Source: DASPKT01 sp035626475 (lineage in GTDB: Bacteria; Pseudomonadota; Alphaproteobacteria; Azospirillales; Azospirillaceae). From it: a stretch of DNA of 64,000 bases. The stretch is taken from positions 57,124 to 121,123 of the forward strand of contig DASPNP010000049.1 in the NCBI GenBank assembly GCA_035626475.1. The letters are read 5' to 3'. The notes under the pieces were generated by a model that was not told where the DNA came from, made no database searches, and worked only from the letters and a program-made list of their open reading frames with translations. Positions 25,804-35,143 of the stretch are shown in pieces. The translations under genes were made by a program, and so were the position numbers. Position 1 is the stretch's first letter; each line of letters opens with the position of its first letter.

Positions 25804-25989
25804 GTCGGGCTTCCACAGCCCCGCTCAGCGACCATATTTCCGCCGCAGAGACGGCTAGGATCGAGAGCCGGGGCCGCTTCCCGCGGTCTCCGGCCTTTTC
25901 GCCGGCCGTCCGCGCATAGCCGCTTGGCGACGGCGCCATGCCGCGTGCTATAAGACGGCGGCTTTGCTGAAAGAGAACGCGTTCCCCCG

Positions 25990-26814
25990 ATGATGCTGCC
26001 GACCCGGTCCCCCTTCCGCCGCCTCGCGCGCGGGCTCGCCCCCCTCTCCCTGCTCCTGCTGGCCTCGTGCGCCGGCGAGAGGGAGGAGATTCCCTACATC
26101 GAGCGGCCGGTGGAGCACATCTACACCGAGGCGGCCAACGCCATGGACCGGGAGAACTACCAGCGCGCCGCCCTGCTGTTCGAGGAGGTGGAGCGCCAGC
26201 ACCCCTACTCGCAATGGGCCGTGCGCGCGCAGCTGATGTCGGCCTACGCCAACTACCAGTCGCTCAAATACGACGACGCCATCAACACGCTGGACCGCTT
26301 CATCGCGCTGCATCCCGGCAACCGCAACGTCGCCTACGCCTATTACCTGAAGGGCCTCTGCTACTACGAGCAGATCGCCGACGTGCGCCGCGACCAGAGC
26401 ATGACCGAGCTGTCGCTGACGGCGCTGGGCGAGGTGGTGCGACGCTTCCCGGCCAGCCCCTACGCCCGCGACGCCAAGCTGAAGATCGAGCTGGCGCAGG
26501 ACCATCTGGCCGGCAAGGACATGGAGGTCGGCCGCTTCTACCAGCGCACCGGCCTGCACACCGCCGCCATCAAGCGCTTCCGCAACGTCGTGGACCGCTA
26601 CCAGACCACCAGCCACGTGCCGGAGGCGCTGCACCGCCTGACCGAGTCGTACCTGGCGCTGGGCATCACCGACGAGGCCAAGGCCACCGCCGCCGTGCTC
26701 GGCCACAATTATCCGGGCAGCGACTGGTACCAGGACACCTACGCGCTGATGACCGGCGGCCAGCAGAGCAGCCAGCCGGGCTTCTTCCGCCGCACCTTCG
26801 GCTCGATCTTCTGA
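25990..26814 (+). CDS. bamD: outer membrane assembly lipoprotein BamD
   Basis: Essential lipoprotein of the BAM complex, which folds beta-barrel proteins into the outer membrane (also called ComL/YfiO). The 274-residue protein has a signal peptide ending in the lipobox LASC with lipidated Cys27. It then has TPR-like helical repeats: YTEAANAMDRENYQRAALLFEEVERQ, DDAINTLDRFIALHPGN, and the YYLKGLCYYEQIADVRRDQ segment typical of BamD. The start is the ATG at 25990. It is followed 10 nt later by recN, a common pairing in this group. Confidence 0.95.
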   Translation: MMLPTRSPFRRLARGLAPLSLLLLASCAGEREEIPYIERPVEHIYTEAANAMDRENYQRAALLFEEVERQHPYSQWAVRAQLMSAYANYQSLKYDDAINTLDRFIALHPGNRNVAYAYYLKGLCYYEQIADVRRDQSMTELSLTALGEVVRRFPASPYARDAKLKIELAQDHLAGKDMEVGRFYQRTGLHTAAIKRFRNVVDRYQTTSHVPEALHRLTESYLALGITDEAKATAAVLGHNYPGSDWYQDTYALMTGGQQSSQPGFFRRTFGSIF

Positions 26815-26824
26815 GCAGTCCCCG

Positions 26825-28495
26825 ATGCTTGTCACGCTGGCGATCCGCGACGTCGTCCTGATCGAGCGCCTGTCGCTGGCGTTCCAGGGCGGACTCTGCG
26901 TGCTGACCGGCGAGACCGGCGCCGGCAAGTCCATCCTGCTGGACGCGCTGGGCTTGGCGCTGGGCGCCCGGGCCGAGAGCGCGCTGGTCCGCCACGGCGC
27001 CGACCAGGCCAGCGTCACCGCCGAGTTCGACCTGGACGGCCGCCCCGACCACCCCGCCTACGACATCCTGCGCGAGCAGGAGATGGAGGTGGAGGACCGG
27101 CTGGTGCTGCGCCGGACGCTGACGGCCGACGGCCGCTCCCGCGCCTTCGTCAACGACCAGCCGGTGGGCGTGGCGCTGCTCCGCCGCCTGGGCGAGACGC
27201 TGGTGGAGGTGCACGGCCAGTTCGACACGCACGGCCTGCTGGACCCCCGCACCCACCGCGACCTGCTGGACGATTATGCGGGCTTAGCCGGCCCCGCCGC
27301 GAAGGTCGCCGACGCCCACAAGGCTTGGCGACAGGCCGAGCAGGCCCGCCGGACGGCCGCCGACGAGGCGACCCGCGCCCGCGCCGAGGAGGAGTTCCTG
27401 CGCCACGCCGTGGCCGAGCTGGACCAGCTCGACCCCAGAGAGGGCGAGGAGGCCGGCCTGGCCGAGCGCCGCACCGTGCTGATGCACCGGGAGAAGCTGG
27501 TCGAGGCGCTGACCGGGGCTTACGGCGAACTGGCCGGCGAGCGCGGGGCCGAGCGGGCCCTGGCCGGCGCGCTCCGCACCCTCACCCGCATCGCCGACAA
27601 GGCCGGTGGCCGGCTGGACCCCATCATCACCGTGCTGGACCAAGCCGCGGCCGAGGTCTCCGAGGCGTCGCGCTCGCTGCAGGCCCTGTCGGCCGACATG
27701 GAGGGCGACGGCGGCGGCCTGGAGAAGCTGGAGGAGCGGCTGTTCGCGCTCCGCGCCGCCGCCCGCAAGCACGGCACCGACGTGGATGGGTTGGTGGCCT
27801 TGCGCGCCGACATGGGCCGCCGCCTCGGCCTGATCGAGGACACCGGCGACATCCTGACCCGCCTCGCCAAGGAGGCGGAGACCGCCAAGGCCACCTATCT
27901 CGACGCCGCCCGGACCCTGTCCGCCGCGCGCGCCAAGGCTGCGGGCAAGCTGGACCAGGCGGTCGCCGCCGAGCTGAAGCCGCTGAAGCTGGAGAAGGCC
28001 CGCTTCACCACCCAGGTGGAGCCGGCCTCCGAGGACGAATGGGGTCCGCACGGCATCGACCGCGTCGCCTTCACCGTATCCACCAACCCCGGCGCGCCGC
28101 CGGGTCCGCTCGCGAAGATCGCGTCGGGCGGCGAGCTGGCGCGCTTCATGCTGGCGCTGAAGGTGGTGCTGGCCCAGGTCGGCACCGTGCCGACGCTGGT
28201 CTTCGACGAGGTCGACACCGGCATCGGCGGCGCCGTCGCGGATGCCGTCGGCGAACGTCTGGCGAAGCTGGGCAGCGGCCTGCAGGTGCTGGTCGTCACC
28301 CACAGCCCCCAGGTCGCCTCGCGCGGCGCCAGCCACCTGCAGGTACGCAAGAAGGCCGCCCAGGGCACGACGCGCACCGAGGTCGTCCGGCTCAGCGACG
28401 AGGAGCGCCGCGAGGAGATCGCCCGCATGCTCTCCGGCGCCGAGATCACCGAAGCCGCCCGCGCCGCCGCCGACAGCCTCATGGCGCGGCGGTAG
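26825..28495 (+). CDS. recN: DNA repair protein RecN
   Basis: SMC-like ATPase acting in double-strand-break repair. The 556-residue protein has the Walker A motif GETGAGKS at 29-36, an FVNDQPVGV and HGQFDTHGLLDP block, a central coiled-coil region (about 150-350), the ABC signature SGGELARFMLALK and the Walker B LVFDEVDTGIGG. QVLVVTHSPQVASRG follows as in all RecN proteins. It lies 10 nt after bamD and probably shares its promoter. A REP-like element follows the stop. Confidence 0.97.
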   Translation: MLVTLAIRDVVLIERLSLAFQGGLCVLTGETGAGKSILLDALGLALGARAESALVRHGADQASVTAEFDLDGRPDHPAYDILREQEMEVEDRLVLRRTLTADGRSRAFVNDQPVGVALLRRLGETLVEVHGQFDTHGLLDPRTHRDLLDDYAGLAGPAAKVADAHKAWRQAEQARRTAADEATRARAEEEFLRHAVAELDQLDPREGEEAGLAERRTVLMHREKLVEALTGAYGELAGERGAERALAGALRTLTRIADKAGGRLDPIITVLDQAAAEVSEASRSLQALSADMEGDGGGLEKLEERLFALRAAARKHGTDVDGLVALRADMGRRLGLIEDTGDILTRLAKEAETAKATYLDAARTLSAARAKAAGKLDQAVAAELKPLKLEKARFTTQVEPASEDEWGPHGIDRVAFTVSTNPGAPPGPLAKIASGGELARFMLALKVVLAQVGTVPTLVFDEVDTGIGGAVADAVGERLAKLGSGLQVLVVTHSPQVASRGASHLQVRKKAAQGTTRTEVVRLSDEERREEIARMLSGAEITEAARAAADSLMARR

Positions 28496-28563
28496 CCCTC
28501 TCCTCTCTTCCATTGTAGAAGACATGCCTCTCCGCACGTGTCGGGGCGCAGCTGGTCGGTGCT

Positions 28564-28658
28564 GCGTGCTTCGACAAGCTCAGCATGAGGAATGCTGGTT
28601 CCAGGCACCGCTGGGAGCAGCACCCACCTCCTCAGCCTGAGCTTGTCGAAGGCCGCAC
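28564..28658. repeat. REP-like palindromic element, copy 1
   Basis: Left arm TGCTTCGACAAGCTCAG and an inverted right arm ending TGAGCTTGTCGAAGG bound a core with CCAGGCACC and GGGAGCAGC. Further copies are at 42826, 49366 and 54295. It lies between recN and ligA. Confidence 0.85.
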
Positions 28659-28702
28659 AACGCCGCTCGCCCTATAGAGGCAACGACCTGAAAGAGGCGC
28701 CC

Positions 28703-30838
28703 TTGGACCAGACGCTCCGCAGCATTTCCGTCGATGAGCTGACCCTCGAGCAGGCGGCCAAGGAGGTCGACGCCCTCACGGCCGAGCTGACGCACCATCG
28801 CGAGCTCTACTATGCCAAGGACGCGCCGGAGATCACGGACGCGGAGTATGACGCGCTCGACCGCCGGCTGCAGGCGATCGAGGCGCGCTTCCCCGAGCTG
28901 ATCCGCGAGTCGAGCCCGACCCAGACGGTGGGCGCGGCCCCCTCCTCCGGCTTCCGCAAGCTGCGGCACGCCGTGCCCATGCTGTCCCTGTCGAACGCCT
29001 TCACGGCCGACGACGCGCGCGAGTTCGTGGCCCGTATCCGCCGCTTCCTGAGCCTGGCCGAGGACGCGCCGCTCGACTTCGTGGCCGAGCCCAAGATCGA
29101 CGGGCTGTCGCTCTCCATCCGCTACGAGAAGGGAAAGCTGGTCCAGGCCGCCACCCGCGGCGACGGGTTCGAGGGCGAGGACGTCACCGCCAATGTCCGC
29201 ACCATCGCGGACATCCCGCAGACCCTGGCCGGCAGCCCGCCCGACGTGCTGGAGGTGCGCGGCGAGGTCTACATGACCCGCGACGCCTTCATGGCGCTGA
29301 ACGCCCGGCAGGCCGAGGCCGGGGAGAAGGTCTTCGCCAACCCACGGAACGCGGCGGCCGGCAGTCTGCGCCAGCTGGACGCCTCCATCACCGCCAGGCG
29401 TCCGCTCTGCTTCTTCGGCTATGCCTGGGGCGAGCTGTCGGCGCCGCTGGGCCGGACGCAGTGGGAGAGCCGGGAGGCGTTGGCCGGCTTCGGCTTCACC
29501 CTCAGCGATCCCTCCCGGCTCTGCCGCACGGCCGAGGATCTCATCGCCTATTACGAGGAGATCGGCGCGCGGCGTGCGGAACTGCCCTTCGACATCGACG
29601 GGGTGGTCTACAAGGTCGACCGGCTGGACCTGCAGGAGCGGCTGGGTTTCGTCAGCCGCTCGCCGCGCTGGGCGACGGCGCACAAGTACCCGGCCCAGCA
29701 GGCGCAGACCTTGCTGAAGGAGATCAGCATCCAGGTCGGCCGCACCGGCGCGCTGACCCCCGTGGCGGAGCTGGAGCCGATCAATGTCGGCGGCGTCATG
29801 GTCGCCCGCGCCACGCTGCACAATGAGGACGAGATCCGCCGCAAGGACATCCGCGTCGGCGACACGGTGGTGGTGCAGCGCGCCGGCGACGTCATCCCGC
29901 AGATCGTCGCCTTCAACCCCGAGCGCCGGCCGCCCGAGGCCATGCCCTTCGAGTTCCCCACCCGCTGTCCCGAATGCGGCAGCGAGGCGGTGCGTCCGGA
30001 GGGCGAGGCGGTCAGGCGCTGCACCGGCGGGCTGGTCTGCCCGGCCCAGGCGGTGGAGCGGCTGATCCATTTCGCCAGCCGCCTTGCCTTCGACATCGAG
30101 GGGCTGGGCATCGAGCGGGTGCAGCTGTTCTTCGAGGAGGGACGCGTCCGCACCCCGGCCGAGATTTTCACCCTACAGGCGCGCGAGGAGCAGCGGCTGG
30201 ACCGGCTGGTCAACAAGACCGGCTTCGGCAAGAAGTCGGTGGAGAAGCTGTTCGCCGCCATCGAGGCACGCCGCACCATCACGCTGGACCGGCTGATCTA
30301 CTCGCTGGGCATCCGCCAGGTCGGCGAGGCCACGGCCAAGCTGCTGGCCCGCAACTACCACACCGCGGGGGAGTGGACGTCCGCCATGGCCGAAGCCGCG
30401 GCGGAGCGGGCGGAGAAGCGCGAGGAGAAGAAGCCGGAGCTGGTCGGCCCACACTACGCCGCGCTCTGCGCCATCGAGCAGATCGGCATGAGCGTGGCGG
30501 ACGACATCACCGCCTTCTTCCACGAGGACCACAACCGGCAGGTCCTGGACGATCTGCTGGCCCAGGTGACGGTCGAGGAGTACCGGGCGCCGGCCAGGGT
30601 CGACAGCCCGGTGGCGGGCAAGACCGTCGTCTTCACCGGCACGCTGGAGACCATGGGCCGCAGCGAGGCCAAGGCCCGGGCCGAGGCGCTGGGCGCCAAG
30701 GTCGCGGGCTCGGTCAGCGCCAAGACCGACTATCTGGTGGCCGGCGCCGACGCGGGCTCCAAGGCCACGAAGGCGCGGGAACTGGGCGTCAAGGTCCTGA
30801 CCGAGCAGGAATGGCTGGACCTCATCGGCGGCGCGTGA
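28703..30838 (+). CDS. ligA: NAD-dependent DNA ligase LigA
   Basis: Seals nicks in duplex DNA using NAD+, essential in replication. The 711-residue protein shows the Ia domain (HRELYYAKDAPEITDAEYD), the adenylated Lys131 in KIDG, the RGEVYM motif, a four-cysteine zinc finger (CPECGSEAVR then CTGGLVCPAQ), helix-hairpin-helix repeats and a C-terminal BRCT domain (GKTVVFTGTLE onward). TTG at 28703 is taken as start, six bases after AGAGG; the open frame upstream runs into the REP element. Its stop lies 1 bp from the stop of the convergent flippase gene. Confidence 0.96.
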   Translation: MDQTLRSISVDELTLEQAAKEVDALTAELTHHRELYYAKDAPEITDAEYDALDRRLQAIEARFPELIRESSPTQTVGAAPSSGFRKLRHAVPMLSLSNAFTADDAREFVARIRRFLSLAEDAPLDFVAEPKIDGLSLSIRYEKGKLVQAATRGDGFEGEDVTANVRTIADIPQTLAGSPPDVLEVRGEVYMTRDAFMALNARQAEAGEKVFANPRNAAAGSLRQLDASITARRPLCFFGYAWGELSAPLGRTQWESREALAGFGFTLSDPSRLCRTAEDLIAYYEEIGARRAELPFDIDGVVYKVDRLDLQERLGFVSRSPRWATAHKYPAQQAQTLLKEISIQVGRTGALTPVAELEPINVGGVMVARATLHNEDEIRRKDIRVGDTVVVQRAGDVIPQIVAFNPERRPPEAMPFEFPTRCPECGSEAVRPEGEAVRRCTGGLVCPAQAVERLIHFASRLAFDIEGLGIERVQLFFEEGRVRTPAEIFTLQAREEQRLDRLVNKTGFGKKSVEKLFAAIEARRTITLDRLIYSLGIRQVGEATAKLLARNYHTAGEWTSAMAEAAAERAEKREEKKPELVGPHYAALCAIEQIGMSVADDITAFFHEDHNRQVLDDLLAQVTVEEYRAPARVDSPVAGKTVVFTGTLETMGRSEAKARAEALGAKVAGSVSAKTDYLVAGADAGSKATKARELGVKVLTEQEWLDLIGGA

Positions 30839-30839
30839 G

Positions 30840-32306
30840 CTACTTGGCCGCGACCGCCGCCCGGCGCCCGGCCAGCAGGCCCAGGGAGAGCCGGGCGTCG
30901 CGCAGCAACTCGCGGCGGAACAGGGCGGTGGCGGCCGTATAGATCAGCATGCCGGCCACCACCTGCCCGACCAGCACCAGGGCGGGCGGCCCGAACGGCG
31001 CCAGCCCGGTGCCCACCCCGTCCACGGCCACCATCATCATGCCCGAGATCAGCAGCACCGGCGCCAGGTCGGCATAGACCCGCCCCGGCGAGACGTCGAG
31101 CCGGCGCTGCACCATCCAGACCACCAGCGGGATGAACAGCAGCTGCCGCAGCGCCAGCGCGCTGGCCACGGCCGCCAGCCCGCCCGGCGCCGCCAGCAGG
31201 ATGGCGCAGAGATTGGCCGCCGCCCCCGCCAGGTAAAGCAGGACCAGCGCGCGGATCTCGCCCGTGGCGCGCAGGGCGGCGGCGCTGATCTGCACCACCA
31301 GCAGGCCGGCGCCGTTCAGCGCCAGGATCGCCAGGATCGGCCCCGCCTGCCGCCATCCCTCGCCGAACATCAGCGGGATCAGCTGGTCGGCCAGCATGGC
31401 GAGCCCCAGGAAGGCCGGGAAGGCGACGGCCGCGATCAGCCGCAACGCGCCGTGATAGGTTGCCCGGAGCCGCGGCAGATCGTCCTGCAGCCGGGCGAAG
31501 ACGCTGAGCAGGGCGACGCTGGTGGCGACGATGAACGCGGCCGACACGGCGTCCATGATCCGCGCCGCCAGCGAGTAGATGCCCAGCAGCGACGGCCCGA
31601 GCACCACCATGATCGCGCCGCGGTCGATATACTGGCTGCCGACCATGGCGAGGCGCAGCCCCACGATCTCGGCGGTGCGGCCGGCCATCGCCCCCGCCTC
31701 GCCCCGCGACCAGAGCAGGGACGGGCGCCAGCGCGCGCTGTACCAGAGCAGGCAGGTGCCCAGCGTCCGTTCCACCAGCTGCTGCGCGATCAGGCTCCAG
31801 ACGCCGCCGCCGAGCAGCGCCACGCCGATGCCCGCCGCGGCGCCCGCCGTGACGGCGATCCAGGAGCGCACCGCCAGCGCCCGGTTGCGCAGCTCCCGGC
31901 GCAGCAGCGCCTGGTGGATGCCGCCCAGCGCCCCGATCACCAGGATGCCCGCCTGCGCCGTCAGCAGCGGCGCCAGACCCGGCGCCTTCAGCAGCGCGGC
32001 CGCGATCGGCGCCGCCCCGGCCATCACGGCCGCGACCGCCACCGCGATGAGCAGGTTGCTCCAGAATGCCGTGGAGAGGGAGATCGGGTCCACTTCCCGC
32101 CGCCGCACGATCTCCTCGCCCACCGCGTCGTCCACCAGGCACTGGGTGACGGCATAGACCACGAAGGCGAAGGCGTAGAGGCCGAACTGCTCGGCGTCCA
32201 GGAAGCGCGCCAGCACGAAGAAGGCAACCAGGGACACCAGCTGGCGGCCGACCGTCTCGCCCACGGAGAAGGCGACCGCCAGGGCGCCGCGGTTCCGTAA
32301 ATCCAT
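30840..32306 (-). CDS. polysaccharide flippase, MOP/Wzx-like
   Basis: A 488-residue integral membrane protein of the polysaccharide-transporter (Wzx/PST) branch of the MOP superfamily, which moves lipid-linked sugars across the inner membrane. It has about 12-14 hydrophobic helices. N-terminal marks are VAFSVGETVGRQLVSLVAFFVLARFL and FGLYAFAFVVYA. The RGAIMVVLGPSLLGIYSLA and PLMFGEGW blocks are typical. ATG 32306 follows an AAGGA site. No glycosyltransferase genes adjoin it, so the sugar transported cannot be inferred. Confidence 0.9.
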   Translation of the reverse strand: MDLRNRGALAVAFSVGETVGRQLVSLVAFFVLARFLDAEQFGLYAFAFVVYAVTQCLVDDAVGEEIVRRREVDPISLSTAFWSNLLIAVAVAAVMAGAAPIAAALLKAPGLAPLLTAQAGILVIGALGGIHQALLRRELRNRALAVRSWIAVTAGAAAGIGVALLGGGVWSLIAQQLVERTLGTCLLWYSARWRPSLLWSRGEAGAMAGRTAEIVGLRLAMVGSQYIDRGAIMVVLGPSLLGIYSLAARIMDAVSAAFIVATSVALLSVFARLQDDLPRLRATYHGALRLIAAVAFPAFLGLAMLADQLIPLMFGEGWRQAGPILAILALNGAGLLVVQISAAALRATGEIRALVLLYLAGAAANLCAILLAAPGGLAAVASALALRQLLFIPLVVWMVQRRLDVSPGRVYADLAPVLLISGMMMVAVDGVGTGLAPFGPPALVLVGQVVAGMLIYTAATALFRRELLRDARLSLGLLAGRRAAVAAK

Positions 32307-32691
32307 GACCAATCCTTGTACCGGGAGGCGACTTCGGCGGAAGGGACTATGGCTGAAGCATCCGGCGCTCAGACTTCGGGGACAAGCGCACCCATGGCGA
32401 TGGCGGCGGCGCATCGGCCCAGGCCCGGCGCAGGAGCGGAGCGGGAGGGGGCTACCCACTTCCCGGGGCGATGCGCCGATCGTCGGTGTCCGGGGCAAGG
32501 GGCTAATGCGGATCGCCACGGGAACCAGGACGCTTCGCCAATTTCGCGATCGGAACGCCTGGTACGCGACAAAATCGCCATCTGCGTTCACTCCGGGCGC
32601 GAACCACCACGCAAATCCGCCCGTTCCGGCGCTGGCACACCCCTTGCTCTTATCCCGGACAGATCATCCGACATGAAGGGGGACGACCACC
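32307..32691 (+). other. 385-bp divergent intergenic region
   Basis: No gene is supported. The one clear element is the sigma-54 promoter at 32633-32648. A half-site CGGACAG, as in the sites near 23985, lies at 32656-32662, just downstream of the promoter, and TGTCCG is near 32488. No obvious sigma-70 promoter for the flippase was identified. Confidence 0.6.
32633..32648 (+). promoter_or_regulatory. sigma-54 (-24/-12) promoter of the GIN-like gene
   Basis: TGGCAC (32633-32638), N5, TTGCT (32644-32648), followed by CTTA: an exact RpoN consensus with correct GG-GC spacing. The downstream ATG is at 32692, giving a leader of about 33 nt. The core TTGCTCTTA is shared with the other sigma-54 promoter in this window. 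Confidence 0.87.
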
Positions 32692-33459
32692 ATGAAGCGC
32701 ACCACCACCATCCTCGCCGGCGCCGCCGCGCTGCTGCTCGCCACCTCGGCCCAGGCGTTCGAGCGCCAGGAGTTCGATGCCAGGGGCGTGAGCGTCGAGG
32801 GCGTCATCGGCCGGGTGACGGTCGCGGTTGCGCCCAAGGGCAGCCGCGTCTCCGTCGCCGTGTCGGGCAAGGAGGAGCCGCTGTCGCGCATCTCCGTCCG
32901 GCTGAAGGACGGCAAGGTCGAGATCGAGCAGGGCAGCCCCGGCTACAACCGCACCATCCGCAAGGAGGATTGGGTCGAGGTGCAGGTGACCGTGCCCGAG
33001 GGCGCGTCGCTGGGTGTGGCCGACTTCATCGGCGAGGCCACGGTGGGCGACCTGCAGGGCGACCTCGCCGTCGCCGACCTGACCTCGGGCACGCTCAAGG
33101 TCGGCCGCGTCGCCTCGGCCGCCATCGAGATCAACGGCAGCGGCGAGGTGACGCTGGGCGACGTGGCGCGCGGCCTCGCGGTGGACATCAGCGGCTCCGG
33201 CGACGTGGAGGCCGGCCGCACCGGCGGCGACGTCGCCATCAGCATCGACGGCAGCGGCGACGTGACGGTCGGCTCGGTCCAGGGTCCCGTCACCGCCGCC
33301 ATCAACGGCAGCGGCGACATCCTGGTGAAGGACGGCACCGCCGACCCGCTGACCGTCTCCGTATCGGGATCGGGCAACTTCACCCTGCAGGGGACGGCCA
33401 CCAGCCAGACCATCAGCCAGAGCGGCTCCGGCAAGGTGCGCATCGGCCGTACGGGCTGA
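32692..33459 (+). CDS. secreted beta-repeat protein, GIN/DUF2807-like
   Basis: A 255-residue exported protein with a signal peptide at about residues 1-22 (cleavage after AQA). The mature part is a repetitive beta structure: the unit (I/V)-x-GSG-(D/E)-V occurs at least six times between about residues 148 and 250, as INGSGEVTLG, ISGSGDVEAG, IDGSGDVTVG, INGSGDILVK, VSGSGNFTLQ and QSGSGKVRIG. This is the pattern of the GIN/DUF2807 putative auto-transporter adhesin family, whose function is not known in detail. A GAAGGGGGA site precedes the ATG. The sigma-54 promoter implies regulated expression. Confidence 0.85.
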   Translation: MKRTTTILAGAAALLLATSAQAFERQEFDARGVSVEGVIGRVTVAVAPKGSRVSVAVSGKEEPLSRISVRLKDGKVEIEQGSPGYNRTIRKEDWVEVQVTVPEGASLGVADFIGEATVGDLQGDLAVADLTSGTLKVGRVASAAIEINGSGEVTLGDVARGLAVDISGSGDVEAGRTGGDVAISIDGSGDVTVGSVQGPVTAAINGSGDILVKDGTADPLTVSVSGSGNFTLQGTATSQTISQSGSGKVRIGRTG

Positions 33460-33543
33460 CCCCTACCCGTCCGCCCCTGTTGGCGGTGGCCCGGCTCCCA
33501 TGCTAAGCGGGCCGTCGTCACCGCCAGCCAGGAGCACCAAGGC

Positions 33544-33963
33544 ATGAAGTACCTGCACACCATGGTCCGGGTCGCGAACCTGGAGGAGTCGCTGGACTTC
33601 TACGTCGACAAGCTGGGCCTGCGCGAAGTGCGCCGGATGGAGAACGAGAAGGGCCGCTTCACCCTGGTCTTCCTCGCCGCCGACGAGACGCCGGACGCGC
33701 AGGTGGAGCTGACCTACAATTGGGACCCGGAGGTCTATACGGGCGGCCGCAACTTCGGCCACCTGGCCTTCGCGGTGGACGACATCTACGCCACCTGCCA
33801 GCACCTGATGGACCGGGGCGTCACCATCAACCGCCCGCCGCGCGACGGCCGCATGGCCTTCGTCCGCTCCCCCGACGGCATCTCCATCGAGCTGCTGCAG
33901 CGGGACGGGTATCTGGAGCCGCGCGAGCCCTGGGTGTCCATGCCGAACACCGGCACCTGGTGA
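33544..33963 (+). CDS. gloA: lactoylglutathione lyase (glyoxalase I)
   Basis: Converts the methylglyoxal-glutathione hemithioacetal to S-lactoylglutathione, detoxifying methylglyoxal. The 139-residue protein matches GloA: MKYLHTMVRVANLEESLDFY with the metal ligand His5, VELTYNWD carrying Glu, NFGHLAFAVDD carrying the second His, and SPDGISIELLQR carrying the last Glu. Ligand spacing fits the Ni/Co-type bacterial enzyme. It is monocistronic, starting 84 bp after the GIN-like gene. Confidence 0.95.
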   Translation: MKYLHTMVRVANLEESLDFYVDKLGLREVRRMENEKGRFTLVFLAADETPDAQVELTYNWDPEVYTGGRNFGHLAFAVDDIYATCQHLMDRGVTINRPPRDGRMAFVRSPDGISIELLQRDGYLEPREPWVSMPNTGTW

Positions 33964-34038
33964 TACGTCCCCAAAGCCAGGGTTGATGCGGCGCTCGATT
34001 CACCCTATCCGTTCGGGGTAGGGACGGAGCGGGCGCAC

Positions 34039-34434
34039 ATGGCGGCGGTCATCATCTTCATCGTGGCGGCAGTGGGGCTGGGCATCGCGCTCTATGTCGC
34101 GGCGTCCCGCAAGGGCCTGTCCGAGGAGGAGATGTTCCGCCGCTTCGACGGGCTGAACGGCTTCACCGTCACCGAACGCCACCACCACAAGGCCAGCGGC
34201 CTGGCCGCCGACGAGCAGCGCGGCCTGATCGCCGTGGTCAGCAAGGAGACCGAGAAGGTCTGCCTGCTGGGCCCGCGCGACCTGACCGGCTGGCGCTACG
34301 TGCCCAAGGACGGGCATTTCGAGATGACGCTCCGCTCCCGCCGCCACAAGGAACCGCTGATCGTCACCTTCCGCAAGTCGGCCACCGCCGACGAATGGCT
34401 GAAGATCTTCAAGAACCTCGCCGAGGGGAAGTAG
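34039..34434 (+). CDS. hypothetical membrane-anchored protein, 131 aa
   Basis: A 131-residue protein with one N-terminal membrane helix (about residues 3-22, AVIIFIVAAVGLGIALYVAA) and a soluble remainder that looks like a small alpha/beta domain, with ERHHHKASGLAADEQ, LIAVVSKETEKVCLLGP and a C-terminal ADEWLKIFKNLAEG. The two tryptophan-containing segments and the beta pattern slightly recall PH-like folds, but I cannot name a family. It converges on the GFA gene, whose stop is 11 bp away. Confidence 0.75.
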   Translation: MAAVIIFIVAAVGLGIALYVAASRKGLSEEEMFRRFDGLNGFTVTERHHHKASGLAADEQRGLIAVVSKETEKVCLLGPRDLTGWRYVPKDGHFEMTLRSRRHKEPLIVTFRKSATADEWLKIFKNLAEGK

Positions 34435-34445
34435 GCCAAGCCCGG

Positions 34446-34859
34446 TCAGCCCGGCAGCCCGTCCATCCTGGGAACCTCGTCCAGCCCCTCGTCCCACGCC
34501 GCCCGGCTGGCGACGCAGATATGGGCGGTAGGGCGGATGCCGACCGGCGTGTCGAGGCTACCGGCCGGCACCACCAGCAGGGCGCCGTCCATCTGCACGC
34601 TCGGCAGCGCCGACCCGCAGCCGGCGCAGAAGCTCCGCTCATGCCGGGTGCCGGGAACGCGGTAGGTCCGGACGCTGTCCCGCCCCGACAGCCAGGTAAT
34701 CGTGGCGGTCGTCGAGAACAGGTTGGCCGCATGCGCCGATCCCGTCCCCTTCCGGCAGCGCCCGCAATGGCACAGGAAGAAGGCCTCGAACGGGCCCTCG
34801 ATCCGGAAGCTGACGGCGCCGCAGAGGCAGGAACCTTCAGCGGATGGAGCCATGATCAT
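34446..34859 (-). CDS. GFA family (glutathione-dependent formaldehyde-activating-like) protein
   Basis: A zinc-binding protein of about 137 residues in the GFA/CENP-V family, related to S-(hydroxymethyl)glutathione synthase. Cysteine motifs are clear: GSCLCGAVSF at the N-terminus, CHCGRCRKGTG in the middle, and FCAGCGSAL towards the end. Members vary in activity, so formaldehyde binding is not certain. The start is uncertain: ATG at 34859 or 34853, or GTG at 34877; the shorter forms begin just before the conserved fold. Confidence 0.85.
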   Translation of the reverse strand: MIMAPSAEGSCLCGAVSFRIEGPFEAFFLCHCGRCRKGTGSAHAANLFSTTATITWLSGRDSVRTYRVPGTRHERSFCAGCGSALPSVQMDGALLVVPAGSLDTPVGIRPTAHICVASRAAWDEGLDEVPRMDGLPG

Positions 34860-34923
34860 CCCAACATCACTGTGCACAGATTAAGGGGATAGGGCGGCGA
34901 CTGCGGCAAGGTACCCCCTTCAC

Positions 34924-35090
34924 CGTCACCCCGGCGAACGCCGGGGCCCAGGGGTTGAAGTGGGATACGGTCGATGCAGCCGCGCACTTGGCGCGCCTTC
35001 CGGAGCGGTTCCGCGAACCTTGGCGCAGGGAGAGGAACCCGGTCGATCCCCTGCTGCAACCCCTGGGCCCCGGCTTTCGCCGGGATGACG
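34924..35090. repeat. palindromic dispersed repeat (CCCGGCGAAAGCCGGG family), copy 1
   Basis: Left arm CGTCACCCCGGCGAACGCC (34924 on) and right arm GGCTTTCGCCGGGATGACG (ending 35090) are inverted copies extending about 34 bp. A second copy with the same internal GGGAT-CG-TC-ATGCAGC block is at 40487-40642. Confidence 0.85.
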
Positions 35091-35143
35091 ATCCAGGGAG
35101 GGACCTGTGAAGAGAACCATGCCACCGGCGATCCGACAGGGAT

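Noticed and set aside
26067..26861. Alternative-frame ORF over bamD
   Set aside because: It is a frame shadow of bamD, which has a lipobox and TPR pattern.
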